This document shows, piece by piece, positions 10,237 to 18,938 of a stretch of 64,000 nucleotides of DNA (within the stretch, counting starts at the first letter, position 1; each line of letters opens with the position of its first letter). The position numbers and the translations under genes were made by a program. The notes below the pieces were generated by a model. The model had not been told where the DNA came from. It searched no databases and was given only the letters and a program-made list of their open reading frames with translations. Source of the DNA: Glycomyces xiaoerkulensis (GTDB taxonomy: Bacteria; Actinomycetota; Actinomycetes; Mycobacteriales; Micromonosporaceae); contig NZ_PGGV01000007.1 of the NCBI RefSeq assembly GCF_002798405.1, positions 1 through 64,000 on the forward strand, given 5' to 3'.

Positions 10237-11742
10237 ATGACCGTACGCCGCATTATGGGCACTGAGATCGAATACGGGATCAGCGTGCCCGGCCAGCCGG
10301 GGGCCAACCCCATGGTGACCTCCTCACAGATCGTCAACGCCTATGCCGCGCGCCCCGAGATCTCCAAGGGCGGACGCGCGCGGTGGGACTACGAGGAGGA
10401 GACGCCCCTGCGCGATGCGCGCGGTTTCACCTACACCGGGGCGCTCTACGACCCGGCCGAGAACCTCGCCGACGAGGACACCGGGCTGGCCAACGTCATC
10501 CTCACCAACGGCGCCCGCCTGTACGTCGACCACGCCCATCCGGAGTACTCCACGCCCGAGGTGACCAACCCGCGCGAGGCGGTCCTGTTCGACAAGGCCG
10601 GCGAGATGACCATGGCCGAGGCCGCCCACCGGGCCGCACACAGTCCCGGCATCGGCGCGATCAACCTCTACAAGAACAACACCGACAACAAGGGCGCCTC
10701 CTACGGCGCCCACGAGAACTACCTGATGAGCCGGCGGACCCCGTTCGCCGACATCGTCACCCACTTCACGCCGTACCTGGTCACCAGGCAAGTGTTCGCC
10801 GGGGCCGGGCGGGTCGGCATCGGCCAGGACGCCTCCGAGCACGGCTTCCAGATCTCCCAGCGCGCCGACTTCTTCGAGGTCGAGGTGGGGCTCGAGACGA
10901 CGCTGAAGCGGCCGATCATCAACACCCGCGACGAGCCCCACGCCGACGCCGAGCGGTACCGGCGCCTCCACGTCATCATCGGCGACGCCAACGTCGCCGA
11001 GTACGCCACCTTCCTGAAGGTCGGCACCGCCTCGATCGTGCTGTCGATGATCGAGGACGGGGCCTTCGACGGGTCCCTGGCCGTCAGCGAGCCGGTCGCC
11101 GAGCTCCGCTCGATCAGCCACGACCCGTCCCTGACCCACAAGGTCGAGCTGCGCAACGGCAAGCGCATGACCGCGGTCGAGTTGCAACAGTCGATCTTGG
11201 AACAGGCCGAGGCCTACTGCGGGGCCGACGCCGACCCGGCCACCCGCGAGGTCCTCGACCAGTGGGCGTTCGTGCTCGACGCTCTGGCCCGCGACCCGTT
11301 CGAGGTGGCCGACATGCTCGACTGGCCCGCCAAACTCGGGCTGCTCCACCGCTACCGCGACCGGGAGAACCTGGACTGGGGCTCCCACAAGCTTCAGGCG
11401 ATCGACCTGCAGTACCACGACGTGCGGCCCGAGAAGGGCCTGTACCACCGCCTGGTCAAGCGCGGTTCGATGAAGCGGCTGCTGACCGACGCCGAGGTCA
11501 TGGACGCGATGGTCGAGCCTCCGGCGGACACGCGGGCGTTCTTCCGGGGCCGGTGCCTGGCCCGCTACCCCTCCGAGGTGGTTGCCGCGTCCTGGGACTC
11601 GGTCATCTTCGACGTCGGCGCCGACTCGCTGGTGCGGGTGCCCATGATGGAGCCCGAGCGGGGCACCAAGGAGCACGTGGGGGAGCTGTTCGACCGCTGC
11701 GTGGCCGCCAAGGACCTCCTCGACGTCATCACCGCCGAGTAG
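10237..11742 (+). CDS. dop: Deamidase/depupylase of Pup, Dop
   Basis: A 501-residue enzyme of the glutamine-synthetase-like fold that converts the C-terminal glutamine of Pup to glutamate and also removes Pup from proteins. The N-terminus MGTEIEYG carries the Mg/ATP glutamates. NGARLYVDHAHPEYSTPE places the catalytic aspartate at D98, matching D57 of the PafA in this window. The roughly 40-residue insertion after the first strand (about 36-80), which PafA lacks, is the Dop loop. The ATG at 10237 is fixed by TACGCT 7 nt upstream and by homology. Pup ends in Gln here, so Dop activity is required before ligation. Confidence 0.97.
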   Translation: MTVRRIMGTEIEYGISVPGQPGANPMVTSSQIVNAYAARPEISKGGRARWDYEEETPLRDARGFTYTGALYDPAENLADEDTGLANVILTNGARLYVDHAHPEYSTPEVTNPREAVLFDKAGEMTMAEAAHRAAHSPGIGAINLYKNNTDNKGASYGAHENYLMSRRTPFADIVTHFTPYLVTRQVFAGAGRVGIGQDASEHGFQISQRADFFEVEVGLETTLKRPIINTRDEPHADAERYRRLHVIIGDANVAEYATFLKVGTASIVLSMIEDGAFDGSLAVSEPVAELRSISHDPSLTHKVELRNGKRMTAVELQQSILEQAEAYCGADADPATREVLDQWAFVLDALARDPFEVADMLDWPAKLGLLHRYRDRENLDWGSHKLQAIDLQYHDVRPEKGLYHRLVKRGSMKRLLTDAEVMDAMVEPPADTRAFFRGRCLARYPSEVVAASWDSVIFDVGADSLVRVPMMEPERGTKEHVGELFDRCVAAKDLLDVITAE

Positions 11743-11929
11743 CCGCCCGCGGCCGCTCCCCGTCGTGATCGCGTCCGCACCGCCGGTGTTCGCTCCGGGC
11801 GTATCGGCCCGGCCGGCCGGCGGCCGGCCGCCCGGAATATTACGTGTGGGTACGGCGTCGTAGCTGGCGCGGTGTCGTGCCTTCGGGGTACGGTTTATGC
11901 ACCGACGGTCGAAGGTAGAAGGGAAAGCG
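11743..11929. promoter_or_regulatory. dop-pup intergenic region with pup promoter candidate
   Basis: There are 187 bases between dop and pup. It holds a run of overlapping CCGGCCGG palindromes around 11806-11835 that could fold as a dop terminator. A TACGGT box near 11889-11894 lies about 35 nt before the pup start and could be its -10 element. The spacing is too long for a leaderless mRNA, which fits the good ribosome site in front of pup. Confidence 0.4.
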
Positions 11930-12145
11930 ATGGCAGCGAAGGACTCCGGCGGGCAGTCGCAGTCACAGCGGTCGCGGCAGGAAGAAGATGCCGAGACCAC
12001 CGAGGCCGCTGTCGACCCCGAGGTTGCCGAACGTCACGAAGAGATCACCGAGGAAGTAGACGACCTGCTCGACGAGATCGACGAGGTCCTGGAGACCAAC
12101 TCCGAGGAATTCGTTCGCTCGTTCGTGCAAAAGGGCGGCCAGTAA
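11930..12145 (+). CDS. pup: Prokaryotic ubiquitin-like protein Pup
   Basis: A 71-residue, acidic, mostly disordered protein tagged onto lysines of proteasome substrates. The helix-forming segment at about 36-58 (ERHEEITEEVDDLLDEIDEVL) is the part that pairs with the ARC coiled coil. The end is VQKGGQ: the final Gln must be deamidated by Dop to Glu before PafA can ligate it. The ATG at 11930 has GAAGGGA 7 nt upstream; an in-frame ATG upstream lacks this and would add a basic stretch unlike any Pup. Highly expressed proteins of this sort usually have strong ribosome sites, as here. Confidence 0.98.
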   Translation: MAAKDSGGQSQSQRSRQEEDAETTEAAVDPEVAERHEEITEEVDDLLDEIDEVLETNSEEFVRSFVQKGGQ

Positions 12146-12175
12146 ACGGCCCCCTGACCCGTGGACATAGGGTTG

Positions 12176-12231
12176 CCTGGTGCGCGCCCGCAACGCAGGT
12201 TGCGGGCAGTCGGTTGACACGGCGCACCAGG
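12176..12231. repeat. Nested inverted repeats between pup and prcB
   Basis: An inner hairpin has perfect 9-bp arms (GCCCGCAAC 12186-12194, GTTGCGGGC 12199-12207). An outer inverted repeat has 10-bp arms: CCTGGTGCGC at 12176-12185 and GCGCACCAGG at 12222-12231. The outer right arm lies inside the spacer of the predicted prcB promoter. The inner hairpin may terminate pup transcripts; the outer pair looks like an operator or a structure that competes with the promoter. Confidence 0.6.
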
Positions 12232-12242
12232 TGCTCTATACC
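12214..12242 (+). promoter_or_regulatory. Sigma-A type promoter for prcBA
   Basis: TTGACA (12214-12219) and TATACC (12237-12242) are separated by 17 bases, close to the housekeeping consensus. The predicted transcript starts near 12249 and carries a leader of about 68 nt before the prcB GTG. This is the best canonical -35/-10 promoter I found in the window, in contrast with the many -10-only leaderless promoters. Confidence 0.75.
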
Positions 12243-12316
12243 ATCGACGGCCCTCCGGCCCCGACGGGCCTGTTCCCGGGCCGCGCTATTGAATAGGGAA
12301 ATAGGGAGGTCAAGTC

Positions 12317-13153
12317 GTGACAGGTGAAGGATTCCCAGGCAAACTACCGAACGCGTTTATGACGGCAGGGACCTCCTCGTTCTCGGAGTTTCTGACGCAG
12401 GCGGCACCGGAACTGCTGCCGGGGAGGCGCCCGCTGCCCCCGGGGGAGCACGCCGAGATCAGCGCCCACGCGACCACGATCGTGTCGCTCAAGTCCGCCG
12501 AGGGCATCGTGATGGCCGGCGACCGCAGGGCCACAATGGGCAATTACATTTCCAGTCGCGATATCGAGAAGGTCTTCGCGGCCGACGGCTACTCGCTGAT
12601 CGGCATCGCCGGTACCGCCGGCATCGGCATCGAGCTGGTCAAGCTCTACCAGCTCGAGCTGGAGCACTACGAGAAGATCGAGGGCTCGTCGCTGACCTTG
12701 GACGGCAAGGCCAACCGGCTCGCCACGATGCTGCGGGGCAACCTCGGCATCGCGCTGCAGGGCCTGGCGGTCGTGCCGCTGTTCGGCGGCTTCGACAACG
12801 ACGCCGAAGACCTGTCACGGGCGGGGCGGATCTTCAGCTTCGACGTCGTCGGCGGCGTATACGAGGAACGCGACTTCGACTCGATCGGCTCGGGTTCGAT
12901 CTTCGCCAAGAGCTCGCTGAAGAAGCGCTACCGCAGAGGCCTGGAGACCGACGAGGCGGTCAAGATCGCCGTCGAGGCCCTCTACGATGCGGCCGACGAC
13001 GACTCCGCGACCGGCGGACCCGACCCGACCCGTGACCTCTACCCGGTGGTCATGACCGCCACGGCCGAGGGCACCGAGCGCGTCGACGAGGAGCGGGTGG
13101 CCGAGACCGCGCGCGAACTCGTCGCGTCCCGCAGCGAGCAACCTTACGGCTGA
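12317..13153 (+). CDS. prcB: 20S proteasome beta subunit PrcB
   Basis: A 278-residue proteolytic subunit with a 52-residue propeptide that is cut autocatalytically before T53 ([10 protein letters not shown]). T53 is the N-terminal nucleophile; D69 and K85 correspond to mature D17 and K33 of the active site. GDRRATMGN and GTAGIGIEL are family motifs. The GTG start at 12317 has GGGAGGT 6 nt upstream. It forms seven-membered beta rings stacked on PrcA rings. It is followed after 17 bases by prcA and is probably transcribed with it from the promoter at 12214-12242. Confidence 0.97.
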   Translation: MTGEGFPGKLPNAFMTAGTSSFSEFLTQAAPELLPGRRPLPPGEHAEISAHATTIVSLKSAEGIVMAGDRRATMGNYISSRDIEKVFAADGYSLIGIAGTAGIGIELVKLYQLELEHYEKIEGSSLTLDGKANRLATMLRGNLGIALQGLAVVPLFGGFDNDAEDLSRAGRIFSFDVVGGVYEERDFDSIGSGSIFAKSSLKKRYRRGLETDEAVKIAVEALYDAADDDSATGGPDPTRDLYPVVMTATAEGTERVDEERVAETARELVASRSEQPYG

Positions 13154-13170
13154 GAGGGAGGACCACGGAC

Positions 13171-13926
13171 ATGGCTATGCAGTTCTACACCAGTCCCGAG
13201 CAGATCATGCGGGACCGGGCCGAGTACGCCCGGAAGAACATCTCCCGCGGCCGCAACGTCGTGGCGCTCTCGTGCGCCGACGGGGTCCTGTTCGTCGCCG
13301 AGAACGTCTCCTCGGCCCTGCACAAGCTCTACGAGCTCTACGACCGCATCGGCTTCGCGGCCGTCGGCCGGTACAACGAATTCGAGAACCTGCGCACCGC
13401 CGGGGTCCGGATGGCCGACCTGCGCGGCTACTCCTACGACCGGCGCGACGTCAACGCCGCCAGCCTCGCCAAGGCCTACGCCCAGACCCTCGGCGCGATC
13501 TTCTCCGAGCAGACCAAGCCCTTCGAGGTCGAGATCTGCGTCGCCGGGGTCGGCACCAGCCCGCAGGACGACGAGCTCTACCGCCTCACCTTCGACGGCT
13601 CCATCAATGACGAGCCCGGTTACCTGGCCATGGGCGGCCAGGCCGACCAGCTCTTCGGCGTCCTGGAGGAGGGCCACGACTTCGATGCGCCGCTGGTGGA
13701 CTCGTTCGCGCTGGCGCTGCGGGCGCTCTCGAACGACGGCAACGGCTCCCAGCGCGAGCTGACCACCGACGTGCTCGAGGTGGCGGTGCTGGAGCGGTCC
13801 CGGCCCGGCCGGTCCTTCCGCCGCATCCAGGGGCTCGCGCTGGAGACGCTCATGTCCTCGGCCGAGTCGTCCAACGAGTCCGGGTCCTCCGACGAGGAGT
13901 CCGACTCCGGCGGGTCCGGGTCCTGA
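13171..13926 (+). CDS. prcA: 20S proteasome alpha subunit PrcA
   Basis: A 251-residue structural subunit that forms the outer rings and the gated entry pore. The N-terminal octapeptide-like gate is followed by [21 protein letters not shown], of which the arginine-rich helix H0 segment is conserved in actinobacterial PrcA. Then come the N-terminal nucleophile fold strands ([26 protein letters not shown]). As in all alpha subunits there is no catalytic threonine. The C-terminal 25 residues are Ser/Glu/Asp-rich and probably disordered. GGGAGGACC precedes the ATG. ARC docks by its GQYL tail between alpha subunits. Confidence 0.96.
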   Translation: MAMQFYTSPEQIMRDRAEYARKNISRGRNVVALSCADGVLFVAENVSSALHKLYELYDRIGFAAVGRYNEFENLRTAGVRMADLRGYSYDRRDVNAASLAKAYAQTLGAIFSEQTKPFEVEICVAGVGTSPQDDELYRLTFDGSINDEPGYLAMGGQADQLFGVLEEGHDFDAPLVDSFALALRALSNDGNGSQRELTTDVLEVAVLERSRPGRSFRRIQGLALETLMSSAESSNESGSSDEESDSGGSGS

Positions 13927-13946
13927 ACGCGGAAACGACGCATCCG

Positions 13947-13979
13947 GCCGCCGGTCCGCGGTTTCCGCGGACCGGCGGC
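13947..13979 (+). terminator. 15-bp perfect hairpin after prcA
   Basis: Perfect 15-bp GC-rich arms (13947-13961 and 13965-13979) are closed by a TTT loop, starting 21 bases after the prcA stop. No T-tract follows, as in many I-shaped actinobacterial terminators. It separates the prcBA transcript from pafA, which has its own promoter. Confidence 0.8.
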
Positions 13980-14237
13980 GGGAAACCACGGAAAGGGCCG
14001 TGAAGGTCGCTTTCGGGCGGCCCGATCGGGCCCGGCACGGCAACCGGTACCACTCTTGTGGACGGTCGCCGTGGTCGGCTCGCCGACCGGGACCGTGCCC
14101 TGGCAGGGCAGCGTCCCCGCGGAGCGGCGCAGCGGCCCGGCCGATGTCGCCGCAGGACGTCTCCAAGGTATCCATAGTGCCCGTCGCGGTCAGGCACCGT
14201 TTGATCGCGAGGGGTGTTGTCCTCAACCGAATCGGGG
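13980..14237. other. Intergenic stretch prcA-pafA, no gene recognised
   Basis: Together with the terminator this makes a 323-base gap. It contains a 14-bp perfect palindrome GGCCCGATCGGGCC at 14019-14032. An open frame starting with GTG at 14000 runs into pafA, but its composition is not protein-like. I see no RNA gene here. Confidence 0.5.
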
Positions 14238-14249
14238 TAGGGTTTCGAC

Positions 14250-15608
14250 ATGGACAGGCGCATTTTCGGACTTGAGACCGAATACGGGGTCACTTGCACC
14301 TTTAGGGGACAGCGCCGCCTGTCGCCGGACGAAGTGGCCCGGTACCTCTTCAGGCGCGTGGTGAGCTGGGGCCGCTCCTCGAACGTCTTCCTGCGCAACG
14401 GCGCCCGCCTGTACCTCGACGTCGGCTCCCACCCGGAGTACGCCACCCCCGAGTGCGACTCGGTCGAGGACCTGGTCCGCCACGACCGGGCCGGCGAACG
14501 CATCCTCGAGGGCCTGATGATCGACGCCGAGAAGCGCCTCCACGACGAGGGCATCGCCGGCGACATCTACCTGTTCAAGAACAACACCGACTCCGCCGGC
14601 AACTCCTACGGCTGCCACGAGAACTACCTGGTCAGCCGCCACGGCGAGTTCGGCCGCCTGGCCGAGGTCCTCATCCCGTTCCTGGTCACACGCCAGCTCA
14701 TCTGCGGGGCCGGCAAGGTCCTGCAGACCCCGCGCGGGGCCCGCTACTGCCTGTCCCAGCGCGCCGAGCACATCTGGGAGGGCGTCTCCTCGGCGACCAC
14801 GCGGTCGCGGCCGATCATCAACACCCGCGACGAGCCCCACGCCGACGCCGAGCGCTACCGCCGCCTGCACGTCATAGTCGGCGACTCCAACATCAACGAG
14901 ATCACCACGATGCTCAAGATCGGCACGGCCGACCTGGTGCTGCGCATGATCGAGAGCGGTGTGACCATGCGCGACCTCACCCTGGAGAACCCGATCCGCG
15001 CCATCCGCGAGATCAGCCACGACATCACCGGCAAGCGCCTGGTCCGCCTCGCCTCCGGCCGCGAGGCCTCGGCGCTGGAGATCCAGCGCGAGTACCTCGA
15101 GAAGGCCATGGACTTCGTCGACCAGCGCGGCGCCGACGCGATCACCAAGCGGGTCCTGGAACTGTGGGGCCGGGTGCTGCAGGCGGTCGAGACCGGCGAC
15201 CTGGAGCCGGTCTCCCGGGAGATCGACTGGGTCGCCAAGTTCAATCTCATCGAGCGCTACCGCGAGAAGCGCGGCCTGGCCCTGTCCAGCCCCCGCGTCG
15301 CCCAGCTCGACCTGGCCTACCACGACATCCGCCGCGGCCGCGGCCTGCACCACCTGATGGAGTCCCGCGGCGACGCCGAGCGGCTCACCCACGACGTGGA
15401 GGTCTTCGAGGCCAAGGAGGTGCCGCCGCAGAGCACCCGCGCCCGCCTGCGCGGCGAATTCATCCGCAGGGCCCAGGAGCGCCGCCGGGACTTCACCGTC
15501 GACTGGGTCCACCTCAAGCTCAACGACCAGGCCCAGCGCACGGTGCTGTGCAAGGACCCCTTCCGCTCCCGCGATGAGCGCGTGGACAAGCTCATCGCCA
15601 GCATGTGA
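14250..15608 (+). CDS. pafA: Pup-protein ligase PafA
   Basis: A 452-residue ligase of the glutamine-synthetase-like fold that joins the C-terminal Glu side chain of Pup to substrate lysines using ATP. The N-terminal [13 protein letters not shown] carries the metal-binding glutamates (E9, E11). [15 protein letters not shown] gives the catalytic D57. The Dop-loop insertion is absent, which separates it from the dop product 4 kb upstream. The ATG at 14250 follows TAGGGT (14238-14243) by 6 nt, so the mRNA is predicted leaderless. It is followed after 7 bases by a small membrane-protein gene. Confidence 0.97.
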   Translation: MDRRIFGLETEYGVTCTFRGQRRLSPDEVARYLFRRVVSWGRSSNVFLRNGARLYLDVGSHPEYATPECDSVEDLVRHDRAGERILEGLMIDAEKRLHDEGIAGDIYLFKNNTDSAGNSYGCHENYLVSRHGEFGRLAEVLIPFLVTRQLICGAGKVLQTPRGARYCLSQRAEHIWEGVSSATTRSRPIINTRDEPHADAERYRRLHVIVGDSNINEITTMLKIGTADLVLRMIESGVTMRDLTLENPIRAIREISHDITGKRLVRLASGREASALEIQREYLEKAMDFVDQRGADAITKRVLELWGRVLQAVETGDLEPVSREIDWVAKFNLIERYREKRGLALSSPRVAQLDLAYHDIRRGRGLHHLMESRGDAERLTHDVEVFEAKEVPPQSTRARLRGEFIRRAQERRRDFTVDWVHLKLNDQAQRTVLCKDPFRSRDERVDKLIASM

Positions 15609-15615
15609 GGACACG

Positions 15616-15837
15616 GTGAGCCGGCACGACCGCCCCGCCCGCGAAGGCGACGAAGGCGCCCGGCAGCGCCGCCGGGGCTCGCTCGACCCGGTCGAGCTGT
15701 ACCACCGGCGCACCGCCCGGATCCGCGACGAGATCGCCCGCAACCGCCGCGGCGACTACACGGTCCCGACCTGGGTGCTCGCGCTCGCGCTGGCCGGCAT
15801 GGTCGGGCTGTGGGTGCTGGTCCTGTTCGTGATCTAG
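15616..15837 (+). CDS. Small single-pass membrane protein downstream of pafA
   Basis: A 73-residue protein with a very basic, charged N-terminal half (about 1-48) and one C-terminal hydrophobic helix (about 50-72, TWVLALALAGMVGLWVLVLF), so the charged part should face the cytosol. The GTG at 15616 has GAGG 5 nt upstream and lies 7 bases after the pafA stop, so it is probably coupled to pafA translation. I do not recognise a named family. Its stop shares the four bases CTAG with the stop of the convergent gene (15834-15837). Whether it takes part in pupylation is unknown. Confidence 0.75.
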   Translation: MSRHDRPAREGDEGARQRRRGSLDPVELYHRRTARIRDEIARNRRGDYTVPTWVLALALAGMVGLWVLVLFVI

Positions 15838-16925
15838 TCCCGCGAGAGCGCCAGCAGTCCGGCGTGTCGGCCGGCGGCGGCCGCGGCCACGAAGTAGGCC
15901 CGGTCGCGATCCAGGCCCCGACCCATCGTCGACAGGCGCACCGGCAGCGCCTCCATGGCCTCCACCAGGCCCGAGCAGTCGGTCTCGACCAGCCGGTGGC
16001 GGTCGGGCAGCACGCCGAGCTGGGCCTTGATCCTGGGTTCGAGCTCGGCCGGCAGCTCGTCGGGCACCGGGACGTCGGCGCCGGCCAGCGCGACCTTCCC
16101 GTAGGCGGTCATCGAGTGGTGCGAGATCCCGCGGTGCCGGTCGCGCGCGTCGCCTTCGCTGATCCGCAGGGACGCGACCGGTCGGCCGCCGAGGACGGCG
16201 GCGGCGTTGACCGCCTCTCCGGCGGCCGTGCCCGAGAAACCCCAGACGGTGCCGGTGCCGAGGTTGCCGGGCCCCTGGGCGACGACTGCGACGTCGGCCC
16301 CGCCGACGACGCGGGCGGCGATGAGCGCGTTGTGCACGTTCGTGGCCTCCAGGTCCCCGCCGAAGCACTGCCCGGCGGTCACCACGGTGCACAGCCGGTC
16401 CGAGAGCTGGTCGAGCTGCCGGGAGAACCACGCCGGGAGCGAGCCGCCGTCGGTCATGACGTAGGCGACCCTCGCGTCCGGGACCGTGGCGGCGATGCCG
16501 GCCAGGATCGGCGCCAGCGCCGAGTGCAGGTCGGCCACGACCACCGGCATGCCGCCGAGGTCCTCGCAGCCCTCGACCGCGGCCCGGTGCGGCGAGTCGT
16601 CCTCGTCGACCGCCAGGCGCATCGCCTGCATCGGCGTGTAGCGGGCCTTGACGATGTGCCCGGTTTCGGCGGCGTCCTCCGGCAGCCGGTCGGGCACGGC
16701 TATGACCAGCGCGTACCCGCCGGTCCCGAGGCCCTTGGCGATGGCGTTGCAGTTGAGCAGGACCCGGTCCCCGGCACGCGGGGCCCCGACCAGCTCGTCG
16801 TAGGCCAGGCCTTTGCAGGTGAAGGCGTCCTCGCCGCCGCGCGCCTCCACGTCGAGGTCCAACTCGGTGCAACCCCGCCAACCGCCGCGAACCGCCCGAA
16901 CGGTCCCGTACCGCCATCTGATCAC
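15834..16925 (-). CDS. DUF3866-like protein
   Basis: A 363-residue protein without membrane segments or catalytic motifs I can name; the sequence resembles the actinobacterial DUF3866 family (from memory). Glycine-rich conserved stretches include VVAQGPGNLGTGTVWGFSGTAAGEA and RISEGDARDRHRGISHHSMTAYGK, the latter with several histidines. Function is unknown. The GTG at 16925 lies 6 nt after TAGCGT (16932-16937), so it is predicted leaderless. It is flanked by pafA and pafBC, and in related genomes I recall it near these genes, which hints at a common theme without proving one. Confidence 0.8.
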   Translation of the reverse strand: MIRWRYGTVRAVRGGWRGCTELDLDVEARGGEDAFTCKGLAYDELVGAPRAGDRVLLNCNAIAKGLGTGGYALVIAVPDRLPEDAAETGHIVKARYTPMQAMRLAVDEDDSPHRAAVEGCEDLGGMPVVVADLHSALAPILAGIAATVPDARVAYVMTDGGSLPAWFSRQLDQLSDRLCTVVTAGQCFGGDLEATNVHNALIAARVVGGADVAVVAQGPGNLGTGTVWGFSGTAAGEAVNAAAVLGGRPVASLRISEGDARDRHRGISHHSMTAYGKVALAGADVPVPDELPAELEPRIKAQLGVLPDRHRLVETDCSGLVEAMEALPVRLSTMGRGLDRDRAYFVAAAAAGRHAGLLALSRD

Positions 16926-16931
16926 GAGCGG

Positions 16932-17007
16932 ACGCTATCAGAGCCTGCCTCGGGCCGGCCCCTTTCGGGCGGCCTGTGTGGCGCGCACCGCGCCGACGGC
17001 ATAATCT
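16932..17007. promoter_or_regulatory. Divergent leaderless promoters, DUF3866 gene/pafB
   Basis: Minus-strand TAGCGT at 16932-16937 is 6 nt from the GTG at 16925. Plus-strand TAATCT at 17002-17007 is 6 nt from the pafB GTG at 17014. The starts are only 89 bases apart. Confidence 0.6.
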
Positions 17008-17013
17008 GGGCAG

Positions 17014-17991
17014 GTGTCGAACGAACGCACTGAACGGCTGGTGAACCTGGTGTTGTGCCTGCTGTCGTCACGGCGGTACCAGACGGCGACCAAGATCGCC
17101 AGGACCGTGCCCGGCTACGAGCACGACCCCGAGGACAAGCGCGCCCACGAAGCGTTCCAGCGCAAGTTCGAGCGCGACAAGGCCGAGCTGCGCCGCATCG
17201 GCGTGCCGCTGCAGTCCGGCACCGACGCCTACTTCGATACCGAGCCCGGATACCGGATCGCCCGCGGCGACTTCGAGCTGCCGCAGATCGAGTTCACCGA
17301 CGCCGAGGCCGCCGCCGTGGCCGCCGCCGCGAAGCTGTGGCAGCAGCCCGAACTCCAGACCGGCACCGCCCAGGCGCTGCGCAAGCTCCGCGCCGCCGGT
17401 ATCGACGTCGACTCCCACGCCGCGTCCATGCCGGTCAAGGCCCTGCCGGGCACCGAAGCGGCCCTGTCGCCGCTGCTGGAGGCGATCGCCTCCCGGCGCG
17501 CGGTCACCTTCGACTACCTCGGCGCCCGCGACGCGACCGCCCGGCGGCGCCGCCTCCAGCCGTGGGGTTGCGCGGCCTGGCGGGGCCGCTGGTACGCCGC
17601 CGGCTACGACCTCGGCCGGGACGCCCAGCGGGTCTTCCGGCTCTCCCGCATCGTCGGCGAAGTCCGCCTGACCGGCCCCGAGGACGCTTACGCCATCCCC
17701 GAGGACGTCGACGTGCTCGCCTTCGCCTCGCAGGCCGAGGCCCCGCAGTTGCCCAGCCGCGCCCGTGTCCTGGCCCGGCCCCGGCGCGCCTGGGGCGTGC
17801 GCCGCCGCGCCGACCAGATCGGCCCCCGGCGGTCCGAGGGCGACGAAGTGCGCTTCACGTACACCGACACCCCCCGCACGGCCTCCTGGCTGGCCTCGTT
17901 CGGCGCCGACGTGGTGGTGCTCGAGCCGCCCGAACTGGTCAAGGAGACCGTCGCGTGCCTGCAGAACCTGGCCGAGGAGGACCCGAAATGA
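17014..17991 (+). CDS. pafB: WYL-domain transcriptional regulator PafB
   Basis: A 325-residue regulator: winged helix-turn-helix (about 5-80, RLVNLVLCLLSSRRYQTATKIA), linker, WYL domain (about 140-225, FDYLGA ... RLQPWGCAAWRGRWYAAGYD) and a C-terminal WCX extension. Together with PafC it activates the RecA-independent DNA-damage response in mycobacteria, its WYL domain sensing a nucleic-acid signal (established knowledge). The GTG at 17014 is fixed by TAATCT 6 nt upstream. The stop overlaps the pafC start by four bases (ATGA), so the two proteins are made together and probably act as a heterodimer. Confidence 0.95.
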   Translation: MSNERTERLVNLVLCLLSSRRYQTATKIARTVPGYEHDPEDKRAHEAFQRKFERDKAELRRIGVPLQSGTDAYFDTEPGYRIARGDFELPQIEFTDAEAAAVAAAAKLWQQPELQTGTAQALRKLRAAGIDVDSHAASMPVKALPGTEAALSPLLEAIASRRAVTFDYLGARDATARRRRLQPWGCAAWRGRWYAAGYDLGRDAQRVFRLSRIVGEVRLTGPEDAYAIPEDVDVLAFASQAEAPQLPSRARVLARPRRAWGVRRRADQIGPRRSEGDEVRFTYTDTPRTASWLASFGADVVVLEPPELVKETVACLQNLAEEDPK

Positions 17992-18938
17992 GCGGCAACA
18001 CCCGCTTGGCGCGCCTGCTCAACCTGGTGCCGTACCTGGCCGCCCGCCCCGAAGGGGCCCCCATCGGCCGGCTCGCCGCCGAGTTCGGCGTCTCGGCCGC
18101 CCAGATGCGCGCCGACCTGACGCTGCTGTGGATGTGCGGCCTGCCCGGCTACGGACCCGGCGACCTGATCGACATCGCCTTCGACGCCGACGCCGTCCGC
18201 ATCAACTTCTCCGCCGGTATGGAGCGGCCGGTGCGCCTGGCCGGCCACGAGGCGCTCGCCCTGTCGGTGGCCCTGCGGGTCCTGGCCGACACACCCGGCG
18301 TGGGGGACCGGGCCGCGATCGGCTCGGCGCTGGAGAAGATCGCCGCCGCGGCCGGCGCCGACGCCACCGAGGTGCCCGTCCGCGACACCGTCGCCGAACG
18401 CGACGTGGAGCGCTACGCGTCCCTGGTCGAGTCCGGCCGGGCCGCCCGCATCACCTACTACTCGGCCAGCCGCGACTCCACCGGCGAGCGCGTGGTCGAC
18501 CCCATCGAGGTCCTCGTCGCCGACGGCCACGCCTACCTGCGCGCCTGGTGCCGCACCGCCGGCGAGGTCAGGCAGTTCCGCATCGACCGCATCGACGCCT
18601 GCACCCGGATCGACGAGCCGGCCCGCACTCCCGACCGGGCCGCCGACCCGGCTCCGACCGCGTTCCTGGAGGCCGAGCTGCCGCTGGTCGAGCTGCGTCT
18701 CGGCCCCGGCGGCAAGTGGATCATCGACTCCTATCCCTGCGAGGAGGTCGTCGGCGAGAGCGAAGGCTACCGGCGCGTCAAACTCCGGGTCCGCGACATG
18801 GACTGGGCCCGCCGCTTCGTCCTCGGCCTCGGCGGGGAAGCCCAGGTCATCGCCCCGACCGAGCTGCGGGAGGCGGTCAGGACCACCGCGCGGGCCGCAC
18901 TTGCGCGATATCAGGACGCGGCTAGACTGACGCCATGA
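17988..18938 (+). CDS. pafC: WYL-domain transcriptional regulator PafC
   Basis: A 316-residue partner of PafB, with an N-terminal helix-turn-helix-like region (about 3-75), a WYL domain (about 140-215, ARITYYSASRDSTGERVVDP) and a C-terminal WCX-like domain. It starts at the ATG overlapping the pafB stop. Its last codons carry something odd: GCT AGA CTG encodes Ala-Arg-Leu and at the same time forms the TAGACT hexamer placed 6 nt before the next gene. AGA is a rare arginine codon in DNA of this composition, so it may be retained for promoter function. Confidence 0.95.
   Translation: MSGNTRLARLLNLVPYLAARPEGAPIGRLAAEFGVSAAQMRADLTLLWMCGLPGYGPGDLIDIAFDADAVRINFSAGMERPVRLAGHEALALSVALRVLADTPGVGDRAAIGSALEKIAAAAGADATEVPVRDTVAERDVERYASLVESGRAARITYYSASRDSTGERVVDPIEVLVADGHAYLRAWCRTAGEVRQFRIDRIDACTRIDEPARTPDRAADPAPTAFLEAELPLVELRLGPGGKWIIDSYPCEEVVGESEGYRRVKLRVRDMDWARRFVLGLGGEAQVIAPTELREAVRTTARAALARYQDAARLTP

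Noticed and set aside
14000-14275. GTG-started frame with GGAAAGGG upstream in the prcA-pafA gap
   Set aside because: The protein has Arg/Pro/Ser-rich antisense-like composition, no hydrophobic core pattern, and runs into pafA in another frame.
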